A stretch of 22,368 nt of DNA from Candidatus Nomurabacteria bacterium RIFCSPLOWO2_01_FULL_41_12 (GTDB taxonomy: Bacteria > Patescibacteriota > Minisyncoccia > Phycocordibacterales > UBA9973), in assembly GCA_001787035.1 (NCBI GenBank), contig MFUY01000020.1, positions 14,892-37,259 of the forward strand, given 5' to 3'. Below the pieces are notes generated by a model, which was not told where the DNA came from, made no database searches, and was given only the letters and a program-made list of their open reading frames with translations. The stretch's first letter is position 1. The number at the start of each line of letters is the position of its first letter. This document shows positions 1 through 7,680 of the stretch, in pieces. A program made the translations under genes and the position numbers.

Positions 1-1
1 C

Positions 2-3000
2 ATTAATGCTACTGATGGCACCAATACTGATTGTCTAGTCAACACCAATTGGAATTTTTCTGCTCCGGTAACTGTTACCGCTACTTCAACCGGCACACCA
101 ACTACTAATTTTGATTCCGGTGCAACCTCTCAATACATCGGCGTGGCGTTTCGATTTCAGCAGGATACCGGCACGGCAGCCAATATCACGGCGCTTACCC
201 TTACTGACACCGGTAGCATTTTATTCAACAGCGCTGTTTCTGAAGAGGTCGCTAATGTGTCACTGTCTTACAAAACAGGCGATACGGGTACTTGCGCCAC
301 GGGAGGCGAAACCACAGTGGGTAACGGCACCTTGGGTAGTGGGACAGAAACTGTTGCCTGGTCAGCTATAAGTATTCCTGCCACTGTAGGCGCGAATTAT
401 ACTTGTTTATATGTCCGGCTGGATGCGGTGGGGACAGGAGCAGTGTATGCCCCAGGGGGTTCCACCATTGATCTTCGGATTGGATCATCAGGTGATTTTA
501 CTTTAAGTGGTGGATCCAAAGCGGGAAGTTTCCCGCTTGATCCTACGGGCGCAACTACTGTCCAGCCAGTTATCACCGGATATACCAACAGCACCGAGTC
601 CGGACTCAACTATGCCGGCTCATGTAGTGGCTGCGGTGCGCGCATTGGCGGGGGCGCGAGTTTCAGGCAGACAGTTGTAATTTCCGGATATGGTTTTGGT
701 GCCGACCCGGGAGCAAATTCACGCGATACAGCTACCAATAAAGTAGAAGTGGTAGGCGTATCTACGAATCTGATTGATGATAATGCCGGTCAATCCAATG
801 TTACCGCATGGAGCAATACTTCTATCACAATTACTACTGATTCTGCTGTCACTGGAGATACCGATACCGACTGGGGAACAAATTTCGGCGGCGCTTCCGC
901 GCTCAAAGTAACAGCCGGCGGGCAGGCTGTCCCAACAAATCTTAATTTTTATGTGTTTCCGCAGATAACTTCTATTAGCAGTGTTGTTGCGGACGCGGCG
1001 CGCGAGCATGACTCAGGGGATACCGATGGCATAATTACCATAAATGGTACGCGTTTCGGCACAGCGGCAACGGGCGGCTATGCGCGCATATTAGGCTGTG
1101 ATTCAACGACTTGTTCCAGCCCTACGGGGACAGTAACGGCGGTCGCTGATGGAACGTGCGACGCAGTAGACGGCTGGGCAAACACTTGTATTAAAGTGCA
1201 AGTGCCGACGGTGATAGCTAATACTGTATATACAGGCGCTATTACAATGCAACAAGGAACGGGAAGTAATAATAAAACGGCTAGTTACAGCACGCTTCGC
1301 ATTTTGCCGCGCATTACCAGCCTTGTTCCGTCAAATGGAATTATAGGGGCAGCAATAACTGTAAACGGCGACCATTTGTGCCAAAATGGCGCTGTTTGTC
1401 CCGGAAGTTTCAGCGCCGCGAACAAAGTTACATTTACTTCCGCCGTTGACGCAACGGTATTTACCAGCTGGTCGGATACAGCAATAGTGACAGCTATACC
1501 GACAGGCGCGGTAACAGGGAATGTGGTGGTCACTTCAAATACTTCTTATACTTCCAATGCCAAGAGCTGTACGGTGGATGCGAATACAACAACAATCGCT
1601 ACTGGCTCCGACCCTTCCGCTACGACTATCGCTCCGGGAGCTGCGGCAACGGATGTTGATTTATTTACTTTACAAACCAACGGAGGAACAGAAGCAATAA
1701 CGACAGTCACCGTGAATCTTTCTACAAATAGCGGGGTTCTTAGGCTTGCAATTACAGACAATGCGAATACGGAATTAGGGTTTACCGCGTCGCCTGTTTC
1801 TGGCTCTAATGTCATTGGTGTTTCCGGTTTGACCGCGAGCACTTCAGTTACCACTTTCAAAGTTCGTATTACGCCTCTTTCTCATGGAGCGATGCCTGCC
1901 CCTGACGGCGGGGCATATGCCATTACCGCTCCGGTGACGGCTTGGGCCGGAGGCAACACTCATGCCGGAAGCGACACAAATTCAAATGCGCTCACCATAG
2001 ACAATGATTCACCGGCTAATGTTACTGTATCTACTGCAACAGCAGGAGATGCGGAAGTAGTACTCAACTGGACAAATCCCGTGGACAGTGATTTCCATAG
2101 TACTGTCGTACTTCGTCATGCTACTACTGCGGTCAGTACTGTTCCCGTAGAAGGTACTACATATACAGTAGGTAATTTAATAAGTGGCACAGATACTGTT
2201 GCCTGCGTAGTGGCGACCCCGACGGCAACTTGTACTGATACGGGACTTAGTAATGGCACCGCCTATCATTATAAAATTTTTACTAAAGACAGTAGAGTGA
2301 ATTATTCCGTAACAGGCGTGGTGCCGACAGGTTCGCCAGCGACGCCTACCTTGACGCAGACTTTGACAGTTGGGACCGTCGGTACACAAGCGGTGAATTT
2401 AGATAGTGGTTCAACAGCGCAACATATCGGCGGTGCAGGAACTGCGGCTTTTACCCTGCAGATTAACACAGGCTCTTCAAATGTAACAAGCGTGAAAGTC
2501 TCTGAGGCCGGCAGTATTGCCATGGCGAATCTCACTAATCCAAAATTATATTATGAGAATGCCACTAATGCCGCAGCTTGCGCTTATGGTGGCGCGGAGT
2601 TAAATGTTTCCGGCGCGGCTCCGGTAGGTGAGACGGTGACATTTACCTTGCCTTCGGTCGCTATTGGTCTCACCGCAAATGTCACTTGCCTGTATTTTGT
2701 TTCTGACGTAAGTTCATCTGCAGCCGGTGGGCAGACAATAGAGCTGGAGATTACTGATCCTTCAACCGATGTTACCATAAGTTCCGGGGTAAATTCGGAC
2801 ACAGTGAAAAAATCAATTGCTGGTACAACTACAATCCGGCCTGTTATTACCGGATATACCAACAGTACCGAGTCCGGGCTTGACTATGCCGCGTCATGCA
2901 GTGGCTGTGGCGCGCGTCTTGGAGGTGGCTCGGGCTTCAGGCAGACAGTAGTTATCTCGGGTTACGGTTTCGGAGCGGACCCGGGCCTTGGCTCTCGCGA

Positions 3001-4996
3001 TACGGCAACGAACAAGGTAGAAATAGTAGGCGCCTCCACTACCGTACTTGCTGACGATGGCTCGGCAAACACTAATGTGAGCGCATGGAGCAATACTTCT
3101 ATTACCATTCGTACGGATAGCAGTATTGCTGGTAATACAGATACTAGTTTTGGTACAAACTTTGGAGGCGCTTCTGCGCTTAAAGTGACGGCGGGCTTAA
3201 CTGCAGTTGCGACTAATCTTAACTTTTATATTTTCCCGCAAGTGACTTCCATTACTCAGCCTGGCGGTTTTCCTGCAGACTCCGCGCGCGAGTATGACGC
3301 GGGTGATACTGACGGCGTTATTACCTTAAACGGTACCCGTTTTGGCACTGCGCTTGGGTCTGGCTATGCGCGTATTTTAGGGTGCGATTCATCAACCTGC
3401 TCTTCGCCTACTGGAAGCGCTACTACAGATTCATGGAGCAACACAGCAATCGCAGTACAAGTGCCTTCGGTAATTGCTGACAATGTTTATACGGGTTCGG
3501 TTGTTATGAAACAAGGCACAGGTGGCAATAGTGGAACGAATACATATTTAAATACATTTCGTATATTACCAAGAATCACAGATTTGGCTCCGTCAAGCGC
3601 TCTTGTTAGCGATTCAATAACTGTAAATGGGAATCACTTCTGCCAAGTGGGTTCCGCGAGCTGTCCAACTGGTTTTACCAACAATGTAGACGACGTAACC
3701 TTTACCACTGCTACCGATGCGACAGTATTTACCAGCTGGTCTAATACAGCAATAGTTACTGCAGTACCAACGGGCGCAGTAACAGGAAATGTGGTAGTAA
3801 CTTCAAACGCATACACTTCTAATGGTTCCCTTTTTACATTAGCTTCAGGGGTGCCAGATGACCCGACGAACCTTGACCAGTTCAAAGATTCTGGATTTAC
3901 TCAACAAATTGCAGTTGAAACTGGTGTGGACAATACCATGCCTTTATATTTAAAAATGACAATGCAAGCTCCTGTCTCCGGAGGGACGCTATATCCGCAA
4001 GTAGAGTATAAAGCAATTGGCACCCCGTTTGTATGCGTAGGCACGGCAGTATGCGCGAGTGATGCGGTAGAAGGCACAGGTGTCGCGGGTCCAGGGCCGA
4101 CAGATGGTTCAAAATCTATTTCGCCCGCAGACGGCGTTTACCACTGGCAGGCGCGTGTGAAGCATACACGCAACAGCATTGATTATTATAGCGCCTGGGT
4201 TTCGTTTGGAGCCAACCTGGAAACAGCTACAGATTTCCAGGTGGATACGACTCCGCCGGCAGTTTCCTCCGTGTTCTCCGGCTCGCCCGGTACCAACGGA
4301 GCGACGATTACGTGGCAAACGGCGTTCGAACTTGCCACTACCCAGGTACAATACAATACTACGGGAACATTCGTGACAAATTGCGCCACCAATAATGATT
4401 GCACCAGCATCACGGACACTTCTCCGATGGTAAATGCTCACAGCGTTACTCTTTCCAATCTAAATTCTGGTACGACTTATTACTACCGTGTCCGCTCAAA
4501 AGATGCGGCCGACAATGAGACGATTGACGCTAATAATACTTTTACCACTCAGACTGTTTCAAACCCGGCAAAAACTGTCAAGGCGTATATTAATGGCGCG
4601 ACTGGGTCTGTCTCTGGGGCAACTACCTATTACTTCACGGTAAATGTGCCGGAAACTGCGCCGTCGGTAACAAGCGCGTATGTAGAAGTATCAGGTCTTG
4701 TGTCTGGAGGTTTCTCAGGGACAGTTACAGTTCAGGCGAATAGCGCCACTTCGCGTGCTTACTCGGTGTCCACAGCCGCATCAACTCCAACTTTATACCG
4801 TTTCCTATATCCAATTAATTCGCCGAATACGGAAGTAAATCTAAACCTAAACAACGTTGCCCCTTGTTCAAACGACAATACGCCAGGACTTCCGCTTCAA
4901 GAGGCCGGCTGCAACAAGATAGTGATTACGCCTTCAACTGGAAGTATCAATGTTTTGTCGGCAAACATTATTATTAATTATTCTTATACACCATAA
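2..4996 (+). CDS. Giant secreted surface protein with repeated IPT/TIG-like and FN3-like domains (5' partial)
   Basis: The frame is open from base 2 with no credible start, so the N-terminus lies outside the window; a GTG at 143 is internal because the codons before it continue a recognisable domain. At least 1665 residues are visible, rich in Thr, Ser, Gly and Asn, with few charged residues. A module of about 490 residues occurs twice (nt ~80-1556 and ~2366-3829): an N-terminal beta-domain, then three IPT/TIG-like Ig segments marked by ISGYGFGADPG, the NGTRFGT type and ITVNG(D/N)H, with a conserved Cys-rich CSGCGAR. Between the copies lie another beta-domain (nt ~1580-1960) and an FN3-like domain (nt ~2000-2340). 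A second FN3-like domain (nt ~4240-4560, with YYYRVRSKDAADNE) precedes the C-terminal domain. No membrane anchor or sortase motif is seen at the C-terminus. It heads the pilin-type operon, so a role as an extracellular stalk or adhesin is likely. The exact function is unknown. Confidence 0.85.
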   Translation: MNATDGTNTDCLVNTNWNFSAPVTVTATSTGTPTTNFDSGATSQYIGVAFRFQQDTGTAANITALTLTDTGSILFNSAVSEEVANVSLSYKTGDTGTCATGGETTVGNGTLGSGTETVAWSAISIPATVGANYTCLYVRLDAVGTGAVYAPGGSTIDLRIGSSGDFTLSGGSKAGSFPLDPTGATTVQPVITGYTNSTESGLNYAGSCSGCGARIGGGASFRQTVVISGYGFGADPGANSRDTATNKVEVVGVSTNLIDDNAGQSNVTAWSNTSITITTDSAVTGDTDTDWGTNFGGASALKVTAGGQAVPTNLNFYVFPQITSISSVVADAAREHDSGDTDGIITINGTRFGTAATGGYARILGCDSTTCSSPTGTVTAVADGTCDAVDGWANTCIKVQVPTVIANTVYTGAITMQQGTGSNNKTASYSTLRILPRITSLVPSNGIIGAAITVNGDHLCQNGAVCPGSFSAANKVTFTSAVDATVFTSWSDTAIVTAIPTGAVTGNVVVTSNTSYTSNAKSCTVDANTTTIATGSDPSATTIAPGAAATDVDLFTLQTNGGTEAITTVTVNLSTNSGVLRLAITDNANTELGFTASPVSGSNVIGVSGLTASTSVTTFKVRITPLSHGAMPAPDGGAYAITAPVTAWAGGNTHAGSDTNSNALTIDNDSPANVTVSTATAGDAEVVLNWTNPVDSDFHSTVVLRHATTAVSTVPVEGTTYTVGNLISGTDTVACVVATPTATCTDTGLSNGTAYHYKIFTKDSRVNYSVTGVVPTGSPATPTLTQTLTVGTVGTQAVNLDSGSTAQHIGGAGTAAFTLQINTGSSNVTSVKVSEAGSIAMANLTNPKLYYENATNAAACAYGGAELNVSGAAPVGETVTFTLPSVAIGLTANVTCLYFVSDVSSSAAGGQTIELEITDPSTDVTISSGVNSDTVKKSIAGTTTIRPVITGYTNSTESGLDYAASCSGCGARLGGGSGFRQTVVISGYGFGADPGLGSRDTATNKVEIVGASTTVLADDGSANTNVSAWSNTSITIRTDSSIAGNTDTSFGTNFGGASALKVTAGLTAVATNLNFYIFPQVTSITQPGGFPADSAREYDAGDTDGVITLNGTRFGTALGSGYARILGCDSSTCSSPTGSATTDSWSNTAIAVQVPSVIADNVYTGSVVMKQGTGGNSGTNTYLNTFRILPRITDLAPSSALVSDSITVNGNHFCQVGSASCPTGFTNNVDDVTFTTATDATVFTSWSNTAIVTAVPTGAVTGNVVVTSNAYTSNGSLFTLASGVPDDPTNLDQFKDSGFTQQIAVETGVDNTMPLYLKMTMQAPVSGGTLYPQVEYKAIGTPFVCVGTAVCASDAVEGTGVAGPGPTDGSKSISPADGVYHWQARVKHTRNSIDYYSAWVSFGANLETATDFQVDTTPPAVSSVFSGSPGTNGATITWQTAFELATTQVQYNTTGTFVTNCATNNDCTSITDTSPMVNAHSVTLSNLNSGTTYYYRVRSKDAADNETIDANNTFTTQTVSNPAKTVKAYINGATGSVSGATTYYFTVNVPETAPSVTSAYVEVSGLVSGGFSGTVTVQANSATSRAYSVSTAASTPTLYRFLYPINSPNTEVNLNLNNVAPCSNDNTPGLPLQEAGCNKIVITPSTGSINVLSANIIINYSYTP
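80..1556 (+). repeat. Surface-protein module, copy 1
   Basis: This is the first copy of the large intragenic module. It starts near the NFDSG motif and ends just after VTGNVVVTSN. It matches copy 2 at about 2.27 kb downstream, and several nucleotide stretches are nearly identical, for example around 576-615 against 2850-2889. Boundaries are approximate. Confidence 0.75.
2366..3829 (+). repeat. Surface-protein module, copy 2
   Basis: This is the second copy of the module, starting near the NLDSG motif and ending after VTGNVVVTSN. The order of the N-terminal beta-domain, CSGCGAR and the three IPT-like segments is the same as in copy 1. The N-terminal 140 residues have diverged much more than the IPT part. 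Copy 2 lacks about 14 residues that copy 1 has in the second IPT segment (around nt 1139-1180). Confidence 0.75.
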
Positions 4997-5000
4997 TATT

Positions 5001-5666
5001 ATGGCTCAAAAAAATAAAATTATTATCATTGTTTTAATTCTTATCGTCGTCGTTGTGTTAGGCATGCTTATCTGGGGTAAGTCGTTTTTGTTTAAAAATT
5101 TAGGAATTGTTTTTGAAAAACCCAAAGTTGTGGAAGAGACATTAGTAATACCGGAGACAAAAGCCGTAGAGGCGGTAGTCGGGCGCACGCCTTCTACAGA
5201 TAAATATGCGGTGCCACTCGTGCCGACTACGGAAGGAGAGAAAGTGATAGTACCAAATGCGGTACTTACATTGAAAGGAAGCTATGATGTCGCATTACCG
5301 AAGGCACAAGCTTGGGCTAAAGATGCGAAGCTCGTATTTCTGACCTCACAGGGCGCTGTCACCTTAGAAGGCAAGTCAAGTTCTTGGCAGGTGGCTTTCG
5401 GCTCGGCCTCAAAAAAGAAAGGGTATGAAGTAATCATTCAGGGAGACAAAATTGTCTCGGAGAAAGAAATTCCTTCCACGGAATACGGCTATGATCTGCC
5501 GACGAATTGGTATGATGCTGGGGAAGCCATTGTCTCGCTTCAGACATTGCCGCAATTTGCCGATGCGACTGTTTCCTCCATTAACTTTTTCTACAATAAG
5601 GACGGCAAGAGATGGGGCTACGCGCTCGGCACTTCGCGGGGGACGACTTCAATGCCCGTGCGGTAG
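5001..5666 (+). CDS. Hypothetical protein with one N-terminal membrane anchor
   Basis: A 221-residue protein of unrecognised family. Residues ~6-25 form a strongly hydrophobic Ile/Val/Leu-rich helix after a short basic N-terminus (MAQKNK), so it is predicted to be anchored with the remainder outside the cytoplasm. The rest is a mixed alpha/beta domain with a proline- and valine-rich linker at about 40-75; its last half (GYEVIIQGDKIVSEKEI, then FFYNKDGKRWGYALGTSRG) faintly recalls PepSY-like domains, but this is a guess. The start at 5001 was chosen because it lies 4 nt after the upstream stop; a further in-frame ATG at 4950 would overlap the upstream gene by 47 nt and add an unlikely prefix. 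The intercistronic hairpin at 5668-5692 follows. Its position among pilin-type genes suggests an accessory role in assembly or surface display. Confidence 0.75.
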   Translation: MAQKNKIIIIVLILIVVVVLGMLIWGKSFLFKNLGIVFEKPKVVEETLVIPETKAVEAVVGRTPSTDKYAVPLVPTTEGEKVIVPNAVLTLKGSYDVALPKAQAWAKDAKLVFLTSQGAVTLEGKSSSWQVAFGSASKKKGYEVIIQGDKIVSEKEIPSTEYGYDLPTNWYDAGEAIVSLQTLPQFADATVSSINFFYNKDGKRWGYALGTSRGTTSMPVR

Positions 5667-5667
5667 C

Positions 5668-5692
5668 GAGTGAGAGCTTAAAGCTCTCACTC
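5668..5692 (+). promoter_or_regulatory. Perfect intercistronic hairpin before the next start codon
   Basis: GAGTGAGAGCTT at 5668-5679 is the exact reverse complement of AAGCTCTCACTC at 5681-5692, giving a stem of about 10 bp with a 5-nt loop. It starts 1 nt after the upstream stop and ends 8 nt before the ATG at 5701. No T tract follows, so it is not a classical terminator. It more likely affects mRNA processing or stability, or the expression ratio of the two flanking genes. Confidence 0.6.
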
Positions 5693-5700
5693 AGAAAATT

Positions 5701-6555
5701 ATGAAAATTTCACGTATATTATTTTTTATAGTGGGGCTCAGTATTGTGGCGCAGATGTCATATATAGCCTTTGCGGCTGACCAAATGAAAACCACCGAAA
5801 TTGTAATTGCCGATTCCGCCGTCGCCATCTCCACCAACCAGACTTATCCATTTACGCTCTACATCGGCGACAATCTGACCGGGGTCACCGCTCCACTAAA
5901 ATCTCTCCAATTTATCGCTTCCGGCGTTTATACCGGAAATGGCACCATCGCTTTTATGATTGACGGCGATGCGGCGACTACTAAAACATTTACCCTACCG
6001 GATGTCGGCACAACCCCGACTTATTTCAAGATTGATTACAAAGATACGACGGACAAGATCAATCCGACTTCCGCCGGCTCATATGACTACTCGCTTAATT
6101 TCAATCCTTCTGGCGTGACGGTCTACGGCCTCGGCATCAGGATGAGTGAGACGCATCGGTATAAACCGCCGACCTGCGGTGGAATGCCGATCTATGGCGA
6201 CCTTACTTCCGCGGTCTTTGATTCGACGGCAACAGGGAATGGCGCCGGATATAATTCTGTTTTATGGAAGGGAACGCTGGGAACAGGGGGAACGGGGAAA
6301 GTACGTTTTCAATTCGCGGCCTCTACGGCTTCTGCCGGACCCTGGAATTATTATGGCGGGGCTACTTGCGGGGCATTAGATTATTTTGAGGCGGCTCCTG
6401 ACACCCCCATTGAATTAAAAGGAACTAGCTGTTTTTCCGCTTGGAATAATAAGCGCTATTTCAGGTATAAGATTAGAATATGTTCTGACGATTGCGTAGC
6501 TGCTGGGACATATACACCGACAGTCGACGACGTCATAGTGAGCTGGTCTCCGTAA
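5701..6555 (+). CDS. Secreted protein of the pilin-type operon
   Basis: A 284-residue protein with a clear Sec signal peptide (MKISRILFFIVGLSIVAQMSYIAFAA, cleavage probably after AFA-A near residue 25). The mature part has two beta-rich halves. The first (about 28-155) resembles in layout the C-terminal domain of the giant protein upstream. The second (about 160-284) includes YNSVLWKGTLGTGGTGKVRFQFAAS and a SAGPWNY segment, a pattern I recall from secreted proteins near pilin genes in Patescibacteria; I cannot verify that here. It contains seven or more cysteines, suggesting disulfides outside the membrane. It lies 34 nt after the preceding gene, separated by the hairpin, and 5 nt before the prepilin gene. 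Molecular function is unknown; a pilus-associated or surface role is inferred. Confidence 0.75.
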   Translation: MKISRILFFIVGLSIVAQMSYIAFAADQMKTTEIVIADSAVAISTNQTYPFTLYIGDNLTGVTAPLKSLQFIASGVYTGNGTIAFMIDGDAATTKTFTLPDVGTTPTYFKIDYKDTTDKINPTSAGSYDYSLNFNPSGVTVYGLGIRMSETHRYKPPTCGGMPIYGDLTSAVFDSTATGNGAGYNSVLWKGTLGTGGTGKVRFQFAASTASAGPWNYYGGATCGALDYFEAAPDTPIELKGTSCFSAWNNKRYFRYKIRICSDDCVAAGTYTPTVDDVIVSWSP

Positions 6556-6560
6556 ACAAA

Positions 6561-7151
6561 ATGCTAGGACAAACGATACAAAAGCAAAGAGGGTTTACCC
6601 GCACACTAACTTTCGCAAAGCAACTTCGTTGCGCGCCATCGGCGCATTGCAAAAGTAAGTGTCGCGGGTTTAGTCTTCTGGAACTTTTGATATATGTTGC
6701 TATTCTCTCTGGGTTGGTAGTGGTAATTTCTAGCACATTTATCTCTCTTTCAAAAGGCAATGGCCAATCGCAAGCAAAAAGCGAAGTGAATAGCGCTATC
6801 CGCTTCGCTACCGAGCTACTGCGGCAGGACCTGAAAAATGCGTCGGCTGTGACTGTTCCAAGCGTAGGCACGCCAAGCGCAACGCTTACTTTGACCCGGG
6901 GCGGGGTAACGATCATTTATGATGTCTCCGGTGGCATTTTAAGAAGAAAAGAAGGAGCGGCCGATCCGGTGAATGTGACCACTTCTAGCGTTACCGTCAG
7001 CGCGCCCGTTTTTACCAGGATTGAAAATACCAATACGGTATTTAGCACGACCAATGTTTCAATAAAAATAAATACGACCTTTGCCTACAATTCAAATAGC
7101 TCCGACTGGACTTATTCCGCCTCTTTGCAAACTACTGTGAGTTTATATTAG
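6561..7151 (+). CDS. Type IV prepilin-like protein (PulG/PilV type) with extended leader
   Basis: A 196-residue protein with the class III prepilin signature RGFSLLELLIYVAIL at residues 35-49: Gly36^Phe37 as the predicted prepilin-peptidase site, Glu at +5, then a hydrophobic helix to about residue 57. The C-terminal part is a beta-rich pseudopilin-like head. The ATG at 6561 lies 5 nt after the upstream stop. Unusually, the leader is 36 residues long and contains two RGF motifs (10-12 and 35-37) separated by exactly 25 residues. The intervening DNA is an imperfect palindrome bounded by GGGTTTA repeats (separate entry). Removing 75 nt joins MLGQTIQKQRG directly to FSLLELL, a standard short prepilin leader. 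The protein is probably still functional because frame and cleavage site are kept, but processing efficiency may differ. The adjacent pilin-like gene at 7153 supports a pilus or pseudopilus role. Confidence 0.85.
   Translation: MLGQTIQKQRGFTRTLTFAKQLRCAPSAHCKSKCRGFSLLELLIYVAILSGLVVVISSTFISLSKGNGQSQAKSEVNSAIRFATELLRQDLKNASAVTVPSVGTPSATLTLTRGGVTIIYDVSGGILRRKEGAADPVNVTTSSVTVSAPVFTRIENTNTVFSTTNVSIKINTTFAYNSNSSDWTYSASLQTTVSLY
6591..6672. mobile_element. Palindromic element inserted in frame in the prepilin leader
   Basis: GGGTTTA at 6591-6597 is repeated at 6666-6672, exactly 75 nt apart. Between them the left arm (about 6597-6618) pairs with the right arm (about 6647-6670) with two mismatches and one 1-nt bulge. 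Inside this stem are two perfect small hairpins, GCAAC-TTC-GTTGC at 6620-6632 and GCGCC-ATC-GGCGC at 6633-6645, so the whole could fold as a three-way junction. The insertion encodes 25 residues with no stop and keeps frame. This resembles in principle the Rickettsia palindromic elements found inside genes, or REP/MITE-like non-autonomous elements. No transposase is visible in the window. The outer palindrome overlaps the direct repeat by about 4 nt, so part of the apparent target duplication could come from the palindrome itself. Confidence 0.7.
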
Positions 7152-7152
7152 A

Positions 7153-7629
7153 ATGAAGTTGATTATGAAAATTAAAAAAAATCGCGGCATTGCAACCTTG
7201 CCTACGGTAATGGTTTTAGGAATGATGGCTCTAGCCGTTGTGGTCAGCATCACCTCCATTGCATTCAATGAATTATTAATTTCCCAAGGGACTTCTCAGT
7301 CTTCCGGCGCCCTTTTTTATGCCGAAGGAGGCGCGCGTGATGCTCTGACCCGAATTGCCCGCAAGAAAAATTATGTTTGCAGTACGACGGATTGTTATTC
7401 CTTAGATTTTATCGCAAGCGGATGCTCTTCTGGCGACGGGTGCGCCAAGGTGTCGGTTTCGGCTGGAGTCGGCACATCAGCTGACCCTAAAATAATTACT
7501 TCAAAGGGAATAAAAGGAGCAAGCACGCGCACCATGCAGGTCAATGTTCTTTTAGATGGAGGCACTGCTGTCTCTGCCAATCAGCATGGTGAAATAACTT
7601 CTACAATTTGGGCTGAAGTTACAAATTAG
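7153..7629 (+). CDS. PilX-like minor pilin / pilus accessory protein
   Basis: A 158-residue protein. A short basic N-terminus (MKLIMKIKKNRG) is followed by the hydrophobic segment IATLPTVMVLGMMALAVVVSITSIAF at about residues 13-38, then NELLISQGTSQSSGALFYAEGGARDAL. The AFYAEGGARDA-type stretch is typical of PilX-N/minor-pilin families and of Gram-positive competence-type accessory pilins, which often lack the canonical Glu5. The downstream half has paired cysteines (CSTTDC, CSSGDGC) and is beta-rich. The ATG lies 1 nt after the prepilin stop, so the two are almost certainly co-transcribed and perhaps translationally coupled. It ends the pilin-type operon; a separate promoter for ychF follows. 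The exact component it represents is not resolved. Confidence 0.7.
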   Translation: MKLIMKIKKNRGIATLPTVMVLGMMALAVVVSITSIAFNELLISQGTSQSSGALFYAEGGARDALTRIARKKNYVCSTTDCYSLDFIASGCSSGDGCAKVSVSAGVGTSADPKIITSKGIKGASTRTMQVNVLLDGGTAVSANQHGEITSTIWAEVTN

Positions 7630-7663
7630 CCTGATTTTTTACCTATTATTTTTTAGATTTTTT

Positions 7664-7672
7664 TGTTATGAT
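7664..7672 (+). promoter_or_regulatory. Extended -10 promoter of ychF
   Basis: TGTTATGAT matches the extended -10 consensus TGnTATAAT. Its last base is 8 nt before the ATG at 7681, which places the expected transcription start at or next to the start codon and predicts a leaderless mRNA. No good -35 hexamer is seen, as is common with extended -10 promoters. Confidence 0.6.
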
Positions 7673-7680
7673 AAAAATCT

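Noticed and set aside
143..145. GTG at 143 as the start of the giant surface protein
   Set aside because: The frame is open to base 2 and the codons before it (through NFDSG...QYIG) match the start of the repeated module at about 2366, so this is an internal codon.
4950..5000. Upstream ATG for the membrane-anchored hypothetical
   Set aside because: It would overlap the preceding gene by 47 nt and add 17 residues before a normal anchor; 5001 gives a typical N-terminus.
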